Notes: generated by a model not told the origin, from the sequence alone. Counted from the stretch's first letter, positions 42,324-51,321 are shown. The stretch: 64,000 nt of DNA from Streptomyces canus (GCF_001514145.1 NZ_KQ948660.1:124001-188000); one strand, 5' to 3'. Translations and numbers: made by a program.

Positions 42324-43123
42324 CAGCCCGCCTTCCGGGCCACCGCGAAGATGCGGCGGAACGGGAACGGCGTGCCGTGCGGACCCGCCGGATACGCCTC
42401 GCGCAGGGCCGCCCGGTAGGTGCCCAGGAACTCCTCCCTGGCCTGCGGGTCGTCGGCCAGGGCGGTCAGGACCGGGCGCAGACCGGTTCCCTTGACCCAG
42501 TCCAGGACCGGGTCCCGGCCCTGCAGCAGGTGCACGTACGTCGTCTCCCACGCGTCCACCTCGCAGCCCAGGTCGGCCAGCGCCGCCAGATAGGCCTGGG
42601 GCGCTAGGACGGCGTCGTCGTGGCGCAGTGACTCGGCGAGGCCCATGGACCCGGCGATTTCGCGCATCAGCCGGTGGCTCGGGGAGTCGAAGTTGCCGGG
42701 CACCTGGAAGGCGAAGGTGCCCCCGGGTGCGAGACCGGCGATCCAGTCGGCGAAACGCTCCATGTGCCCCGGCACCCACTGCAGCGTCGCATTGCTGACG
42801 ATGAGGTCGTACGGCTGTGCGGGCGTCCAGGTGCGCACGTCCGCGTGGGCGAAGTCGAGGTGCCCGCCGCCGGACGTGGGGCCCGCGTACTCGACCTGTG
42901 CCTTGTCGAGCATCTCGGCCGAGTTGTCGTAGCCGGTGATCCGGGCCGTGGGCCAGCGTGCGGCGAGCACCGCCGTCATGTTGCCGGGGCCGCAGCCCAG
43001 GTCGGCGATCAGGGGCGGGTCCCCCGGCAGGTCCGGGATGCGGGCGAGGAGGTCGGTGAAAGGGCGGGCGCGGTGGTCCGCGTGGCGGAGGTACTGGGTC
43101 GGGTCCCAGGTGGGGGTCGTCAT
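42323..43123 (-). CDS. tam: Trans-aconitate 2-methyltransferase
   Basis: 266 residues from ATG 43123, after GGTGAGGGAC. The SAM motif is 'Ile-Ala-Asp-Leu-Gly-Cys-Gly-Pro-Gly-Asn-Met-Thr' and 'Asp-Leu-Ile-Val-Ser-Asn-Ala-Thr-Leu-Gln-Trp-Val-Pro-Gly-His' is the Tam-specific region. The enzyme methylates trans-aconitate, relieving inhibition of aconitase. The divergent MarR gene matches the Streptomyces tam/tamR pair, where TamR represses both genes and responds to trans-aconitate. The VOC remnant is coupled downstream. Confidence 0.93.
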   Translation of the reverse strand: MTTPTWDPTQYLRHADHRARPFTDLLARIPDLPGDPPLIADLGCGPGNMTAVLAARWPTARITGYDNSAEMLDKAQVEYAGPTSGGGHLDFAHADVRTWTPAQPYDLIVSNATLQWVPGHMERFADWIAGLAPGGTFAFQVPGNFDSPSHRLMREIAGSMGLAESLRHDDAVLAPQAYLAALADLGCEVDAWETTYVHLLQGRDPVLDWVKGTGLRPVLTALADDPQAREEFLGTYRAALREAYPAGPHGTPFPFRRIFAVARKAG

Positions 43124-43149
43124 GTCCCTCACCTTCCCCGCCTACTTAT

Positions 43150-43191
43150 CTTGATGTCAAGAGACTCGACATCAAGAGACTTCATGTCGAC
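43150..43191. promoter_or_regulatory. Three-fold TamR-type operator between tam and tamR
   Basis: CTTGATGTCAAG (43150-43161) is a perfect CTTGA-N2-TCAAG palindrome. CTCGACATCAAG (43165-43176) and a third copy CTTCATGTCGA from 43180 are near-matches. The copies start exactly 15 bp apart. The array lies between the divergent starts at 43123 and 43213. Confidence 0.75.
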
Positions 43192-43212
43192 ACAACCACT
43201 ACACTGATCGTC

Positions 43213-43710
43213 ATGGAGGACGAGGTCGATCGGCTGGTCGCTGCGTGGCGCCGGGAGCGCCCTGACCTCGACGTGGAACCGCTCGAGGTGCTCAGCCGGG
43301 TGAGCAGACTGGCCCGGCACCTGGACCGGGCACGCCGGCTGGCCTTCGCCGAGCACAGCCTGGAGCCGTGGGAGTTCGACGTGCTGACCGCGCTCAGGCG
43401 CGCGGGGACGCCGTACCAGCTCTCCCCCGGACAGCTGCTGACACAGACGCTGGTCACCTCGGGCACGATGACCAACCGCATCGACCGCCTGGCCAAGAAG
43501 GGCCTGGTGGAGCGGCTGCCCGATCCGAGCGACCGGCGAGGGGTGCTGGTCAGGCTCACGGAGGACGGCAAGGACCGCGCGGACCAGGCCCTCGCCGGTC
43601 TGCTGGAACAGGAACGCGCGATCCTCGCCGAGCTCTCCCGCGCCCAGCGCGGGGAACTGGCCGGGCTGCTACGCCAGCTGACCGCCCCGTTCGACAACAT
43701 CCCCGGCTAG
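43213..43710 (+). CDS. tamR: MarR family regulator TamR
   Basis: 165 residues. Winged-helix MarR domain: 'Leu-Glu-Pro-Trp-Glu-Phe-Asp-Val-Leu-Thr-Ala-Leu-Arg-Arg-Ala-Gly', recognition helix 'Ser-Gly-Thr-Met-Thr-Asn-Arg-Ile-Asp-Arg-Leu', and wing 'Pro-Asp-Pro-Ser-Asp-Arg-Arg-Gly-Val-Leu-Val'. The long N-terminal helix fits the UrtR/TamR group. Divergence from tam and the shared repeated operator identify it. Its last 42 bp overlap the convergent LuxR-regulator gene. Confidence 0.9.
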   Translation: MEDEVDRLVAAWRRERPDLDVEPLEVLSRVSRLARHLDRARRLAFAEHSLEPWEFDVLTALRRAGTPYQLSPGQLLTQTLVTSGTMTNRIDRLAKKGLVERLPDPSDRRGVLVRLTEDGKDRADQALAGLLEQERAILAELSRAQRGELAGLLRQLTAPFDNIPG

Positions 43711-44436
43711 GTCGACCGGCCCCACGCCCGCGCGGCGCGCCAGGGCGACGGCGGCCAGGGTGGAGTGGACGCCCAGCTTGCCGAGGACGTTCTGCATATG
43801 TGTGCGCACGGTGTGCGGGGAGAGGAACAGTCTCTCCGCGACCGCCTTGCGGCCGAGCCCGGCCACCATGCAGCGCAGCACCTCCCGCTCGCGCGGGGTG
43901 AGGGACTCCACCAGCTGCTCGCTCTCAGTGCGGTGCTTGCGGGCGGCGGTGAGCTCCCTGAGCACGCCGGTGAGCAGGGCGGGCGGCAGATGGGTCTCCT
44001 CCCGCAGCACCCCCCGGATGACGGTGAGCAGCCGGGACAGCGAGCAGTCCTTGGCGACCCAGCCCGAGGCGCCGGCCTGCAGGGCGAGCGCGGCCCGCCG
44101 CGGATCGTCCTTCTCCGCGAGCACGACGATGCGGACCGCCGGCTGCCCCGTACGGACCCCGGCGACCAGTGATATGCCGTCGACCAGCCCCTCTTCGTTG
44201 CCGTCCGGCACGGACACTGCGGGCCTGATGCCCTGGACGTTGCCGCCCAGATCTGCGTCGACGAGCAGCACGTCGAAACGGCGGCCCTCGGCGGCCGCGC
44301 GCTCCAGACTGCGCAGCGCGGCGGGACCGCTGCCGGCCGCGGAGACCTCCACGTCGGGCTCGGCCGCCAGTGCGGCGGCGAGCGACTCGGCGAAGATGCG
44401 ATGGTCGTCGACGACCAGGACTCGGATGCGAACCAC
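43669..44436 (-). CDS. LuxR/NarL family response regulator
   Basis: 255 residues from GTG 44436. The receiver domain has 'Leu-Val-Val-Asp-Asp-His-Arg-Ile' and a candidate phosphoacceptor in 'Val-Leu-Leu-Val-Asp-Ala-Asp-Leu-Gly-Gly', with an unusual insert before the next strand. The C-terminal LuxR HTH is 'Leu-Thr-Pro-Arg-Glu-Arg-Glu-Val-Leu-Arg-Cys-Met-Val-Ala-Gly-Leu' followed by 'Thr-Val-Arg-Thr-His-Met-Gln-Asn-Val-Leu'. No kinase is adjacent. Its 3' end overlaps tamR by 42 bp in convergent orientation. Confidence 0.9.
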   Translation of the reverse strand: MVRIRVLVVDDHRIFAESLAAALAAEPDVEVSAAGSGPAALRSLERAAAEGRRFDVLLVDADLGGNVQGIRPAVSVPDGNEEGLVDGISLVAGVRTGQPAVRIVVLAEKDDPRRAALALQAGASGWVAKDCSLSRLLTVIRGVLREETHLPPALLTGVLRELTAARKHRTESEQLVESLTPREREVLRCMVAGLGRKAVAERLFLSPHTVRTHMQNVLGKLGVHSTLAAVALARRAGVGPVDLAGDVVERGGQLA

Positions 44437-44708
44437 GAAACCCCCTTCCCCAAGCTCTCGAAGAGCAGGGGATACCCATCGTCATCGTCTGAGGACGACT
44501 CGGGAGACGACACCGCCGCGGGTACGACTCACGAAGCACGATGGCCGCACGGCCGTCGCCGTGCAAGAACTGCTACCCCCACTTCGGGCGCCGTACCCGA
44601 CTGTCTCGCCCCCTGATCAGCACCGGCCCCCACCGGTGCTGTTCATCAGGGTACGGCCGGGGGGCAGGAGCGGAAGGTTATTTGCAGAACTGGCTGTCCG
44701 GTGCGTTT

Positions 44709-45167
44709 ATGGTGAGCCGCATGTTTCGTCTGGAGACAGAAGTCGACAAAGCCCGACGCGATCTGCTGCGCTCCCGGCTGCGGGAGACGAACACGGCGGC
44801 CTCCCCGATCCTGCGAGCGCTGCGCGGAACCCCAGGTGAACGGGAACTTCCGCTCCACGTCTGGGCGTTGGACGACTCCGGCGCCGTCGCGGGCGGACTG
44901 GTCGGCCACACCTGGACGAGCTGGCTGCACGTGACCTACCTGTGGGTCGACGAACGGCACCGCGGCGCGGGCCTGGGTTCGCAGTTGCTCGCACGGGCGG
45001 AGCGCATGGCCCGTCGCGGCCGTGGCTGTACCGCCGTACGCCTGGAGACATGGGACTTCCAGGCGCCGGAGTTCTACAAGAAGCAGGGATACGAGGTGGT
45101 GTGCGTGATCCCGGACTATCCGCCGGGGGTCACGGAGTACACGCTGACCAAGCGGCTCAGCGTCTGA
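44709..45167 (+). CDS. GNAT family N-acetyltransferase
   Basis: 152 residues from ATG 44709; ATG 44721 is nearly as good. 'Leu-Trp-Val-Asp-Glu-Arg-His-Arg-Gly-Ala-Gly-Leu-Gly-Ser-Gln-Leu-Leu' is the acetyl-CoA motif, and 'Phe-Gln-Ala-Pro-Glu-Phe-Tyr-Lys-Lys-Gln-Gly-Tyr-Glu' is motif B. Substrate unknown. Its 3' end overlaps the convergent membrane-protein gene by 11 bp. Confidence 0.85.
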   Translation: MVSRMFRLETEVDKARRDLLRSRLRETNTAASPILRALRGTPGERELPLHVWALDDSGAVAGGLVGHTWTSWLHVTYLWVDERHRGAGLGSQLLARAERMARRGRGCTAVRLETWDFQAPEFYKKQGYEVVCVIPDYPPGVTEYTLTKRLSV

Positions 45168-45945
45168 AGCGCCAGGAGCCCGGCTCGTCCGCCGGCTGCA
45201 GACCCAGCTCGCCTGCGATGCCGGCCGCGCGGCGATGGGAGACGTCGGGGTAGTGGCCGGGGTGGACCTCGACGAAGCCGTGCACATCGGCCGAGGCCGT
45301 GCGGAGGGCTTCGCGGAGTATGTGTTCCTGCTCCGCCAGCCGGGCCCGTTCCTCCCGCTGCCGTCCGACGATCGCGCCCCGGCGGGCCGTGGCCGCGACG
45401 ATGCCGAGCGCGAGCAGCGCGAACGCGCCCACGCCCAGGAGGGTGCCGGTCGCGTCCGCGTCGCCGGGGGTACGGGGACGCAGCACGCCCTCGGGGTCCG
45501 CGAGCACCGTGACGGTCTGGCCGACGGCGAAGGTGCCGGACCGTGCCTGGAGGGCGGGGCCCCGGACCCTGGTGCCGTCGCGGCGCGCGAGTGCGTAGTC
45601 GTAGGTGTTGACCTCCCGCCCCTGGTTCGGGGCGAGCCACTCCCGTACGACGGTGGCGGTGATCCGCTCGCCCCGCCGCTCCAGGGTGAGGTCGTCGCGG
45701 GCCAGGTCGGCGAAGTACACCGCCACCAGGGAGGCGCCGACCACGACCAGCGCCGCGGAAAGGCCCGTCTCGTCCGCGGCGAGCTTCGTCAGCAGCACGG
45801 CCAGGAGCACGCCGTGCGCGATCCACAGGGGCACCAGGAGACCGGAGCCATGGTGGCCCGCCAGGAGGAAGAAGCCGGCGATCGCGGCCAGCGCGTAGCA
45901 GCCGATGCCGATCGCCGACAGGATGCGATGGCGCCCTCGACTCAC
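45157..45945 (-). CDS. Hypothetical membrane protein
   Basis: 262 residues. Three N-terminal hydrophobic helices, an extracytoplasmic beta-rich section ('Gly-Glu-Arg-Ile-Thr-Ala-Thr-Val-Val-Arg-Glu-Trp' and 'Val-Gly-Gln-Thr-Val-Thr-Val-Leu-Ala-Asp-Pro-Glu-Gly'), another helix, and a cytoplasmic charged tail. The 'Val-x-Val-x-Asp-Pro' element is shared with DUF3592-type proteins. No function known; monocistronic. Confidence 0.75.
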   Translation of the reverse strand: MSRGRHRILSAIGIGCYALAAIAGFFLLAGHHGSGLLVPLWIAHGVLLAVLLTKLAADETGLSAALVVVGASLVAVYFADLARDDLTLERRGERITATVVREWLAPNQGREVNTYDYALARRDGTRVRGPALQARSGTFAVGQTVTVLADPEGVLRPRTPGDADATGTLLGVGAFALLALGIVAATARRGAIVGRQREERARLAEQEHILREALRTASADVHGFVEVHPGHYPDVSHRRAAGIAGELGLQPADEPGSWRFRR

Positions 45946-46033
45946 GCTCCGACGTTACTGGGGCGTATGTCAGGGAGGGGCCCGGCTTTCCCCAAGTTCG
46001 GATCAAGCCGGGCAAAACAGCGGTCAGTCGGTC

Positions 46034-47188
46034 TCAGACCAGGCGCCGCGCGCCTGCCGAGGGCACCGCCTCGAACACTCGCGGAGCGGTGAAGTCCGCC
46101 GCGGCGAAGGCCTCTTGGACCGCCTTGGTGAGGGGCTCCACGTCGGCCGCCTCCGCCAGCACGATCGCCGAGCCGCCGAAGCCGCCGCCGGTCATCCGGG
46201 CGCCCAGGGCACCCGAGGCGAGGGCGGTGTCGACCACCAGGTCCAGCTCCGGGCAGGAGATGCGGAAGTCGTCTCGCAGCGAGGCGTGGCCGGCGACCAG
46301 CACGGGGCCGATCGCACGGGTCTCGCCCGACTCCAGCAGGGCGACGGTCTTCTCGACCCGCTCGTCCTCGGTGACGACGTGGCGGACCAGGCGGACCGCT
46401 TCCTCGTCGTCGCCGAGCCGCTCGAGGGCCGCGTCGAGCTCGCCGTAGGGGATGTCCCGCAGCGCGTCCACGCCCAGCAGCGCCGCACCCCGCTCGCAGC
46501 CCGCGCGGCGCTTGCCGTACTCGCCCTCGCTGTGCGAGTGCTTGACGCGGGTGTCGACGACGAGCAGCACCATGCCCTCGGCGGCGAGGTCGAAGGGGAT
46601 CTGTTTCTGGGAAAGGTCCCGGGTGTCGAGGAACAGGGCGTGGCCGGCCTCGCAGCAGGCGGATGCGGTCTGGTCCATGATCCCGGTGGGGGCGCCGACG
46701 TAGACGTTCTCGGCGCGCTGGCACAGACGGGCCAGCTGCCAGCGCTGGAGACCGAGGTCGTACAGGTCGTTCAGCGCGAGCGCGACGACGACCTCCAGGG
46801 CCGCCGAGGAGGACAGGCCCGCGCCCGCCGGGACCGTCGAGGTGAGGTGGACGTCCGCGCCGGTGACCGGATGCCCGGCCTCGCGCAGCGCCCAGACGAC
46901 ACCGGCAGGGTACGCGGTCCAGTTCCTGTCGCTGTCCGGCGCGAGGTCGTCGAGACGCAGTTCCACGACCCCGCCCTCGACGTCCGAGGAGTGCAGACGC
47001 AGGACGCCGTCCGTGCGCCGGGAGACAGCCGCGACCGCGGTGTGCGGCAGCGCGAAGGGCATCACGAAGCCGTCGTTGTAGTCGGTGTGTTCACCGATGA
47101 GGTTGACGCGGCCCGGCGCCGACCAGACACCCTCGGGCTCGGTTCCGTAGAGCTCGACGAAACCGTCCCGGACCTGCTGTGCCGCCAC
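46034..47188 (-). CDS. galK: Galactokinase
   Basis: 384 residues from GTG 47188, whose G is the last base of the galE stop (TAGTG). GHMP kinase signatures: 'Gly-Arg-Val-Asn-Leu-Ile-Gly-Glu-His-Thr-Asp-Tyr-Asn', 'Val-Pro-Ala-Gly-Ala-Gly-Leu-Ser-Ser-Ser-Ala-Ala-Leu-Glu' and 'Met-Thr-Gly-Gly-Gly-Phe-Gly-Gly'. It phosphorylates galactose to galactose-1-phosphate in the Leloir pathway. Third gene of galTEK. The much longer in-frame reading to 47980 is a shadow of galE. Confidence 0.97.
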   Translation of the reverse strand: MAAQQVRDGFVELYGTEPEGVWSAPGRVNLIGEHTDYNDGFVMPFALPHTAVAAVSRRTDGVLRLHSSDVEGGVVELRLDDLAPDSDRNWTAYPAGVVWALREAGHPVTGADVHLTSTVPAGAGLSSSAALEVVVALALNDLYDLGLQRWQLARLCQRAENVYVGAPTGIMDQTASACCEAGHALFLDTRDLSQKQIPFDLAAEGMVLLVVDTRVKHSHSEGEYGKRRAGCERGAALLGVDALRDIPYGELDAALERLGDDEEAVRLVRHVVTEDERVEKTVALLESGETRAIGPVLVAGHASLRDDFRISCPELDLVVDTALASGALGARMTGGGFGGSAIVLAEAADVEPLTKAVQEAFAAADFTAPRVFEAVPSAGARRLV

Positions 47189-48150
47189 TACTGCTCCCTT
47201 GCGATGGTCTGCGCGAACTCCCACGCGTCCGCGACGATCCCCGCGAGATCCGCGCGGGACGGGTTCCAGCCCAGCTTCTCGCGGGCGGTGGCGGCGGAGG
47301 CGACCAGGGTGGCCGGGTCGCCGCCCCGGCGCGGGGCCACGACCTCGGGGATCGGGTGGCCGGTGACCTTGCGGACCGTCTCGATGACCTGGCGGACGGA
47401 GAAGCCCTCGCCGTTGCCGAGGTTGCAGATGAGGTGCTCGCCCGCGGTGGCGGCCTTGATGGCGAGGAGGTGGGCCTCGGCCAGGTCGGCGACGTGGATG
47501 TAGTCGCGGATGCAGGTGCCGTCCGGGGTCGGGTAGTCGTCGCCGAAGACGCTGATCGCCTCGCGCCTGCCCTGCGCGACCTGGAGGACCAGCGGGATGA
47601 GGTGCGACTCGGGGTCGTGCCGCTCGCCCTGCTTGCCGTACGCGCCGGCCACGTTGAAGTACCGCAGGGACACGGCACCCAGCCCGTGCGCGTTCGCCTC
47701 GCTGGTGATCATGAAGTCGACGGCGAGCTTGGAGGCGCCGTAGGGGTTGGTGGGCCTGGTCGGCGCCGACTCGACGATCGGCACCTCCTCGGGCTCCCCG
47801 TACGTGGCGGCCGTGGAGGAGAAGACGAGCTTCTTGACGCCGGCCTCGCGCATCGCGCCCAGCAGCGCCATCGTGCCGCCGACGTTGTTCTCCCAGTACT
47901 TCTCGGGCTTCACGACCGACTCGCCGACCTGCGAGAAGGCGGCGAAGTGCAGGACGCCGTCGAAGGAGGAGTCCAGCCATTTGGCGGCGTCGCGGATGTC
48001 GCCCTCGACGAACGCGGCTCCGGCCGGGACGCCCTCGCGGAAGCCGGTGGAGAGGTTGTCGAGGACGACGACCTCGTGCCCCGCCTCCAGCAGATGCTGG
48101 GCCACGACACTGCCGACATACCCCGCGCCACCTGTCACCAGGTACTTCAT
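47188..48150 (-). CDS. galE: UDP-glucose 4-epimerase
   Basis: 320 residues. The Rossmann motif is 'Val-Thr-Gly-Gly-Ala-Gly-Tyr-Val-Gly-Ser', and the catalytic Tyr-x3-Lys is in 'Asn-Pro-Tyr-Gly-Ala-Ser-Lys'. It interconverts UDP-galactose and UDP-glucose, closing the Leloir cycle and supplying UDP-galactose for glycans. It overlaps galT by 4 bp and galK by 1 bp, indicating translational coupling through the operon. Confidence 0.97.
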   Translation of the reverse strand: MKYLVTGGAGYVGSVVAQHLLEAGHEVVVLDNLSTGFREGVPAGAAFVEGDIRDAAKWLDSSFDGVLHFAAFSQVGESVVKPEKYWENNVGGTMALLGAMREAGVKKLVFSSTAATYGEPEEVPIVESAPTRPTNPYGASKLAVDFMITSEANAHGLGAVSLRYFNVAGAYGKQGERHDPESHLIPLVLQVAQGRREAISVFGDDYPTPDGTCIRDYIHVADLAEAHLLAIKAATAGEHLICNLGNGEGFSVRQVIETVRKVTGHPIPEVVAPRRGGDPATLVASAATAREKLGWNPSRADLAGIVADAWEFAQTIAREQ

Positions 48151-49208
48151 GAACTCGCTACCTCTCGCAGTCGCTGTGCCGCGGCCTCCGGTCGGATGTC
48201 GTTGATGAAGACGTCCATGCCGGACTCGGAACCCGCGAGGAACTTCAGCTTGCCGGACGTACGGCGAATGGTGAAAAGCTCCAGGTGCAGCGCGAAGTCG
48301 TCGCGGTGGACGCCCTCGAACTCCTCCAGCTGCCCGAACGGCGCCTGGTGCCAGGCGGCGATGTACGGCGTCGGGGACTCGCTCTCCCCGAATATCCGGT
48401 CGAAGCGTCTCAAGAGTTCCAGATACACCTGGGGAAACTCTGTGCGCGCGTCCTCGTCGAGGCCGAGCAGATCCGGAACCCGGCGCTTCGGGTAGAGGTG
48501 CACCTCGTACGGCCAGTGCGCCGCGTAGGGCACGAAGGCGACCCAGTGCTCGGCCTCCAGGACGACCCGCTCGTCGGCGAGCTCGCGCTCCAGGACGGCG
48601 TCGAAGAGGTTCTCACCTCCGGTCGCCTCCTTGTGCGTGGCGAGAGAACGCAGCATCAGGGCGGTGCGAGGGGTGGTGAACGGGTAGGCGTAGATCTGGC
48701 CATGCGGGTGACCCAGGGTCACACCGATCTCCGCACCCCGGTTCTCGAAGCAGAAGACCTGCTCCACGGAGGGCAGATGCGACAGCTCCGACGTCCTGTC
48801 GGTCCATGCGTCCAGGACGAGCCGCGCCTGCTCCTCCGTGAGGTCGGCGAAGGACGCGTTGTGGTCCGAGGTGAAGCAGACGACCTCACAGCGCCCCGAG
48901 TCGCCGGCCAGCGAGGGGAAACGGTTCTCGAAGACCACGACGTCGTACCACGAGTCCGGGATCTCACTCAGCCGCTCACCCTGCGAGGGGCACAGCGGGC
49001 ACTCGTTCGCGGGCGGGTGGTAGATGCGCCCCTGTCGGTGCGAGGCGATGGCCACGGAGTCGCCGAGCAGCGGATCCCGACGAACCTCGGACGTGGTGAC
49101 AGTCCGCTCCAGCGGACGCCGGTCCACGGCGTCGCGGACGGTGTCGTCGCGCAGGTCGTAGTAGATGAGCTCGCGACCGTCGGCCAGCCGGGTCGAGGTC
49201 TTCTTCAC
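48147..49208 (-). CDS. galT: Galactose-1-phosphate uridylyltransferase
   Basis: 353 residues, first gene of galTEK. The active-site His-Pro-His is in 'Gly-His-Pro-His-Gly-Gln-Ile-Tyr-Ala-Tyr-Pro-Phe', and a zinc pair is in 'Asn-Glu-Cys-Pro-Leu-Cys'. It swaps UMP between UDP-glucose and galactose-1-phosphate. The start follows GAAGGAG in the divergent gal control region. Confidence 0.97.
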   Translation of the reverse strand: MKKTSTRLADGRELIYYDLRDDTVRDAVDRRPLERTVTTSEVRRDPLLGDSVAIASHRQGRIYHPPANECPLCPSQGERLSEIPDSWYDVVVFENRFPSLAGDSGRCEVVCFTSDHNASFADLTEEQARLVLDAWTDRTSELSHLPSVEQVFCFENRGAEIGVTLGHPHGQIYAYPFTTPRTALMLRSLATHKEATGGENLFDAVLERELADERVVLEAEHWVAFVPYAAHWPYEVHLYPKRRVPDLLGLDEDARTEFPQVYLELLRRFDRIFGESESPTPYIAAWHQAPFGQLEEFEGVHRDDFALHLELFTIRRTSGKLKFLAGSESGMDVFINDIRPEAAAQRLREVASS

Positions 49209-49223
49209 CGCTGGACTCCTTCA

Positions 49224-49289
49224 CTCAAACATAACTAAACACAAGTAACCATAACCCCCCACCCACGTCAACATCAGAATCAAACAAAG
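49224..49289. promoter_or_regulatory. gal divergent control region with DeoR-type motifs
   Basis: This is unusually A/T-rich. Read leftward it has TTTGTTTGATTCTGATGTTGA (49269-49289 region) and TTGTGTTTAGTTATGTTTGAG (49224-49244), both with the TGTTTGA-like repeats bound by many DeoR-family sugar regulators. TTGACG (complement of 49266-49271) may be the -35 of galT. The sites lie between galT and the symporter gene and could control both. Confidence 0.5.
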
Positions 49290-49319
49290 CGCATCAGTCG
49301 AGGTGTTCGCTTGTTGACT

Positions 49320-51008
49320 ATGCAAACCCCCACAAAAGGCGCATACCTGGCAGCTGAGCTCCGGCTCCCCACCAACTGGGTCGACTACACGATCCTCGGC
49401 ATCTACTTCGTCGTCGTCCTCGGCATCGGTTTCGCGGCCCGGAGATCGGTGAAGACGAGCCTGGACTTCTTCCTCTCCGGCCGCTCACTGCCGGCCTGGA
49501 TCACGGGTCTCGCCTTCATCTCGGCCAACCTGGCCGCCACGGAGATCCTGGGGATGGCCGCCAACAGCGCGCAGTACGGCGCCTACACGGTCCACTGGTA
49601 CTGGATCGGCGCCATCCCGGCCATGGTCTTCCTCGGCCTGGTGATGATGCCCTTCTACTACGGCAGCAAGGTGCGCTCGGTCCCCGAGATGCTGCTTCTG
49701 CGCTTCGACAAGTGGGCACATCTGCTCAGTTCGGCCCTGTTCGCCTTCGCGGCCATCCTGATCGCGGGCGTGAACCTCTACGCCCTGGCGATCGTGGTCG
49801 AGGCCCTGCTGGGCTGGCCGCAGTGGGTGGCGATCGTGGTGGCGGGCGCCTTCGTCCTCGCGTACATCACCCTCGGCGGCCTCTCCTCCGCGATCTACAA
49901 CGAGGTCCTCCAGTTCTTCGTGATCCTGGCGGCCCTCATTCCGCTCTCCGTGCTGGGCCTGAAGAAGGTGGGCGGCTGGGACGGCCTGACCGACAGGCTG
50001 ACGGCGGAGCACGGGGCGAACTTCACGACCGCCTGGGGCGGCACGGGCATCGGCAGCGCGAACCCGCTGGGCGCGAACTGGCTGACGATCGTCCTGGGCC
50101 TCGGCTTCGTCCTGTCCTTCGGCTACTGGACGACGAACTTCGCGGAGGTCCAGCGAGCGCTGTCGGCGAAGAACCTGAGCGCGGCCCAGCGCACCCCGCT
50201 GATCGCGGCCTTCCCGAAGATCTTCATCGTGTTCCTGGTGATGATCCCGGGCCTGACGGCCGCGGCCCTGATCCCCGGCTTCGGCACCTCCGACTCGGGC
50301 TACCAGTACAACGACGCCATCCCCTATCTGATGGAACAGCTCCTGCCGAACGGAGTCCTGGGCATCGCGGTCACCGGCCTCCTGGCCGCCTTCATGGCGG
50401 GCATGGCGGCGAACGTCTCGTCCTTCAACACGGTGTTCACGAACGACATCTGGGGCCGCTACGTGGAGAAGGGCCGTGACGACGAGTACTACGTCCGCTT
50501 CGGCCGCCTGATCACGGTGATCGGCGTCTGCGCGTCCGTCGGCACGGCGTTCCTGGCGTCCTCGTTCTCGAACATCATGAGCTACCTCCAGACGCTGTTC
50601 TCCTTCTTCAACGTGCCGATGTTCGTCGTCTTCATCGTCGGCATGTTCTGGAAGCGCGCGTCCGTGAAGTCGGGCTTCTGGGGTCTGCTCGCCGGCACGG
50701 TGGCGGCGATGGTGAACTACTTCTGGATCTACCAGCAGGGCATCATCGACATCCCCTCCGACCAGGGCGCCAACTTCGTCTCCGCGATCGTGGGCTTCGT
50801 GGCCGGTGCGGTGGTCATGGTCGCCGTGTCACTGTTCACGGCCCCCAAGCCCGCCGAGGAACTCCAGGGCCTCGTCTACGGCACGACGTCCCCCGGCATG
50901 TCCGAGCCCCCCGCCGCCGGCGACGACGCCTGGTACCGCAGGCCTGCCCTGCTGGGCTGGGGCGCGATCGTCCTCGCGGCCGCCTGCTACATCCCGTTCT
51001 CGTTCTGA
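49320..51008 (+). CDS. Sodium/sugar symporter (SGLT branch of SSS family), probable galactose importer
   Basis: 562 residues from ATG 49320; TTG 49311 is better spaced to GAGG and is an alternative. About 14 hydrophobic helices. 'Asp-Phe-Phe-Leu-Ser-Gly-Arg-Ser-Leu-Pro-Ala-Trp-Ile-Thr-Gly-Leu' and 'Ser-Ala-Asn-Leu-Ala-Ala-Thr-Glu' are those of SGLT/vSGLT sugar transporters, distinct from the ActP-like protein at 20.6 kb. Divergence from galTEK makes galactose or a galactoside the probable substrate. Confidence 0.9.
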   Translation: MQTPTKGAYLAAELRLPTNWVDYTILGIYFVVVLGIGFAARRSVKTSLDFFLSGRSLPAWITGLAFISANLAATEILGMAANSAQYGAYTVHWYWIGAIPAMVFLGLVMMPFYYGSKVRSVPEMLLLRFDKWAHLLSSALFAFAAILIAGVNLYALAIVVEALLGWPQWVAIVVAGAFVLAYITLGGLSSAIYNEVLQFFVILAALIPLSVLGLKKVGGWDGLTDRLTAEHGANFTTAWGGTGIGSANPLGANWLTIVLGLGFVLSFGYWTTNFAEVQRALSAKNLSAAQRTPLIAAFPKIFIVFLVMIPGLTAAALIPGFGTSDSGYQYNDAIPYLMEQLLPNGVLGIAVTGLLAAFMAGMAANVSSFNTVFTNDIWGRYVEKGRDDEYYVRFGRLITVIGVCASVGTAFLASSFSNIMSYLQTLFSFFNVPMFVVFIVGMFWKRASVKSGFWGLLAGTVAAMVNYFWIYQQGIIDIPSDQGANFVSAIVGFVAGAVVMVAVSLFTAPKPAEELQGLVYGTTSPGMSEPPAAGDDAWYRRPALLGWGAIVLAAACYIPFSF

Positions 51009-51027
51009 CCGGGGAGATTGAGGAACC

Positions 51028-51321
51028 ATGTCCGAGCCCCACGGCTACTCCGAACACGACGTCCAGCGGGAAGTCACCGAACTCCAGTCCAAGTCGGCCA
51101 CGGCGGCCCGCATCTTCGACCTGCGCCGCATCATCGGCGGCCTGTTCGTCCTCTACGGCATCATCGTCACGATCGCCGGCATCAACCCCTCCGACTCCTC
51201 CCTCGACAAGTCGGAGGGCATCAACATCAACCTCTGGACCGGCCTCGGGATGCTGCTCCTGGGCATCTTCTTCCTGGTCTGGCTGAAGCTGCGCCCGACT
51301 CCGCCGCCGGTCCGGAGGTGA
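51028..51321 (+). CDS. Small membrane protein paired with the sugar symporter
   Basis: 97 residues. A charged N-terminal helix ending 'Ile-Phe-Asp-Leu-Arg-Arg' is followed by two hydrophobic helices. It lies 19 bp after the symporter with GGGGAG before the start, so it is in the same operon and by analogy with DUF485 proteins may be an accessory subunit. I know no named family. Confidence 0.8.
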   Translation: MSEPHGYSEHDVQREVTELQSKSATAARIFDLRRIIGGLFVLYGIIVTIAGINPSDSSLDKSEGININLWTGLGMLLLGIFFLVWLKLRPTPPPVRR

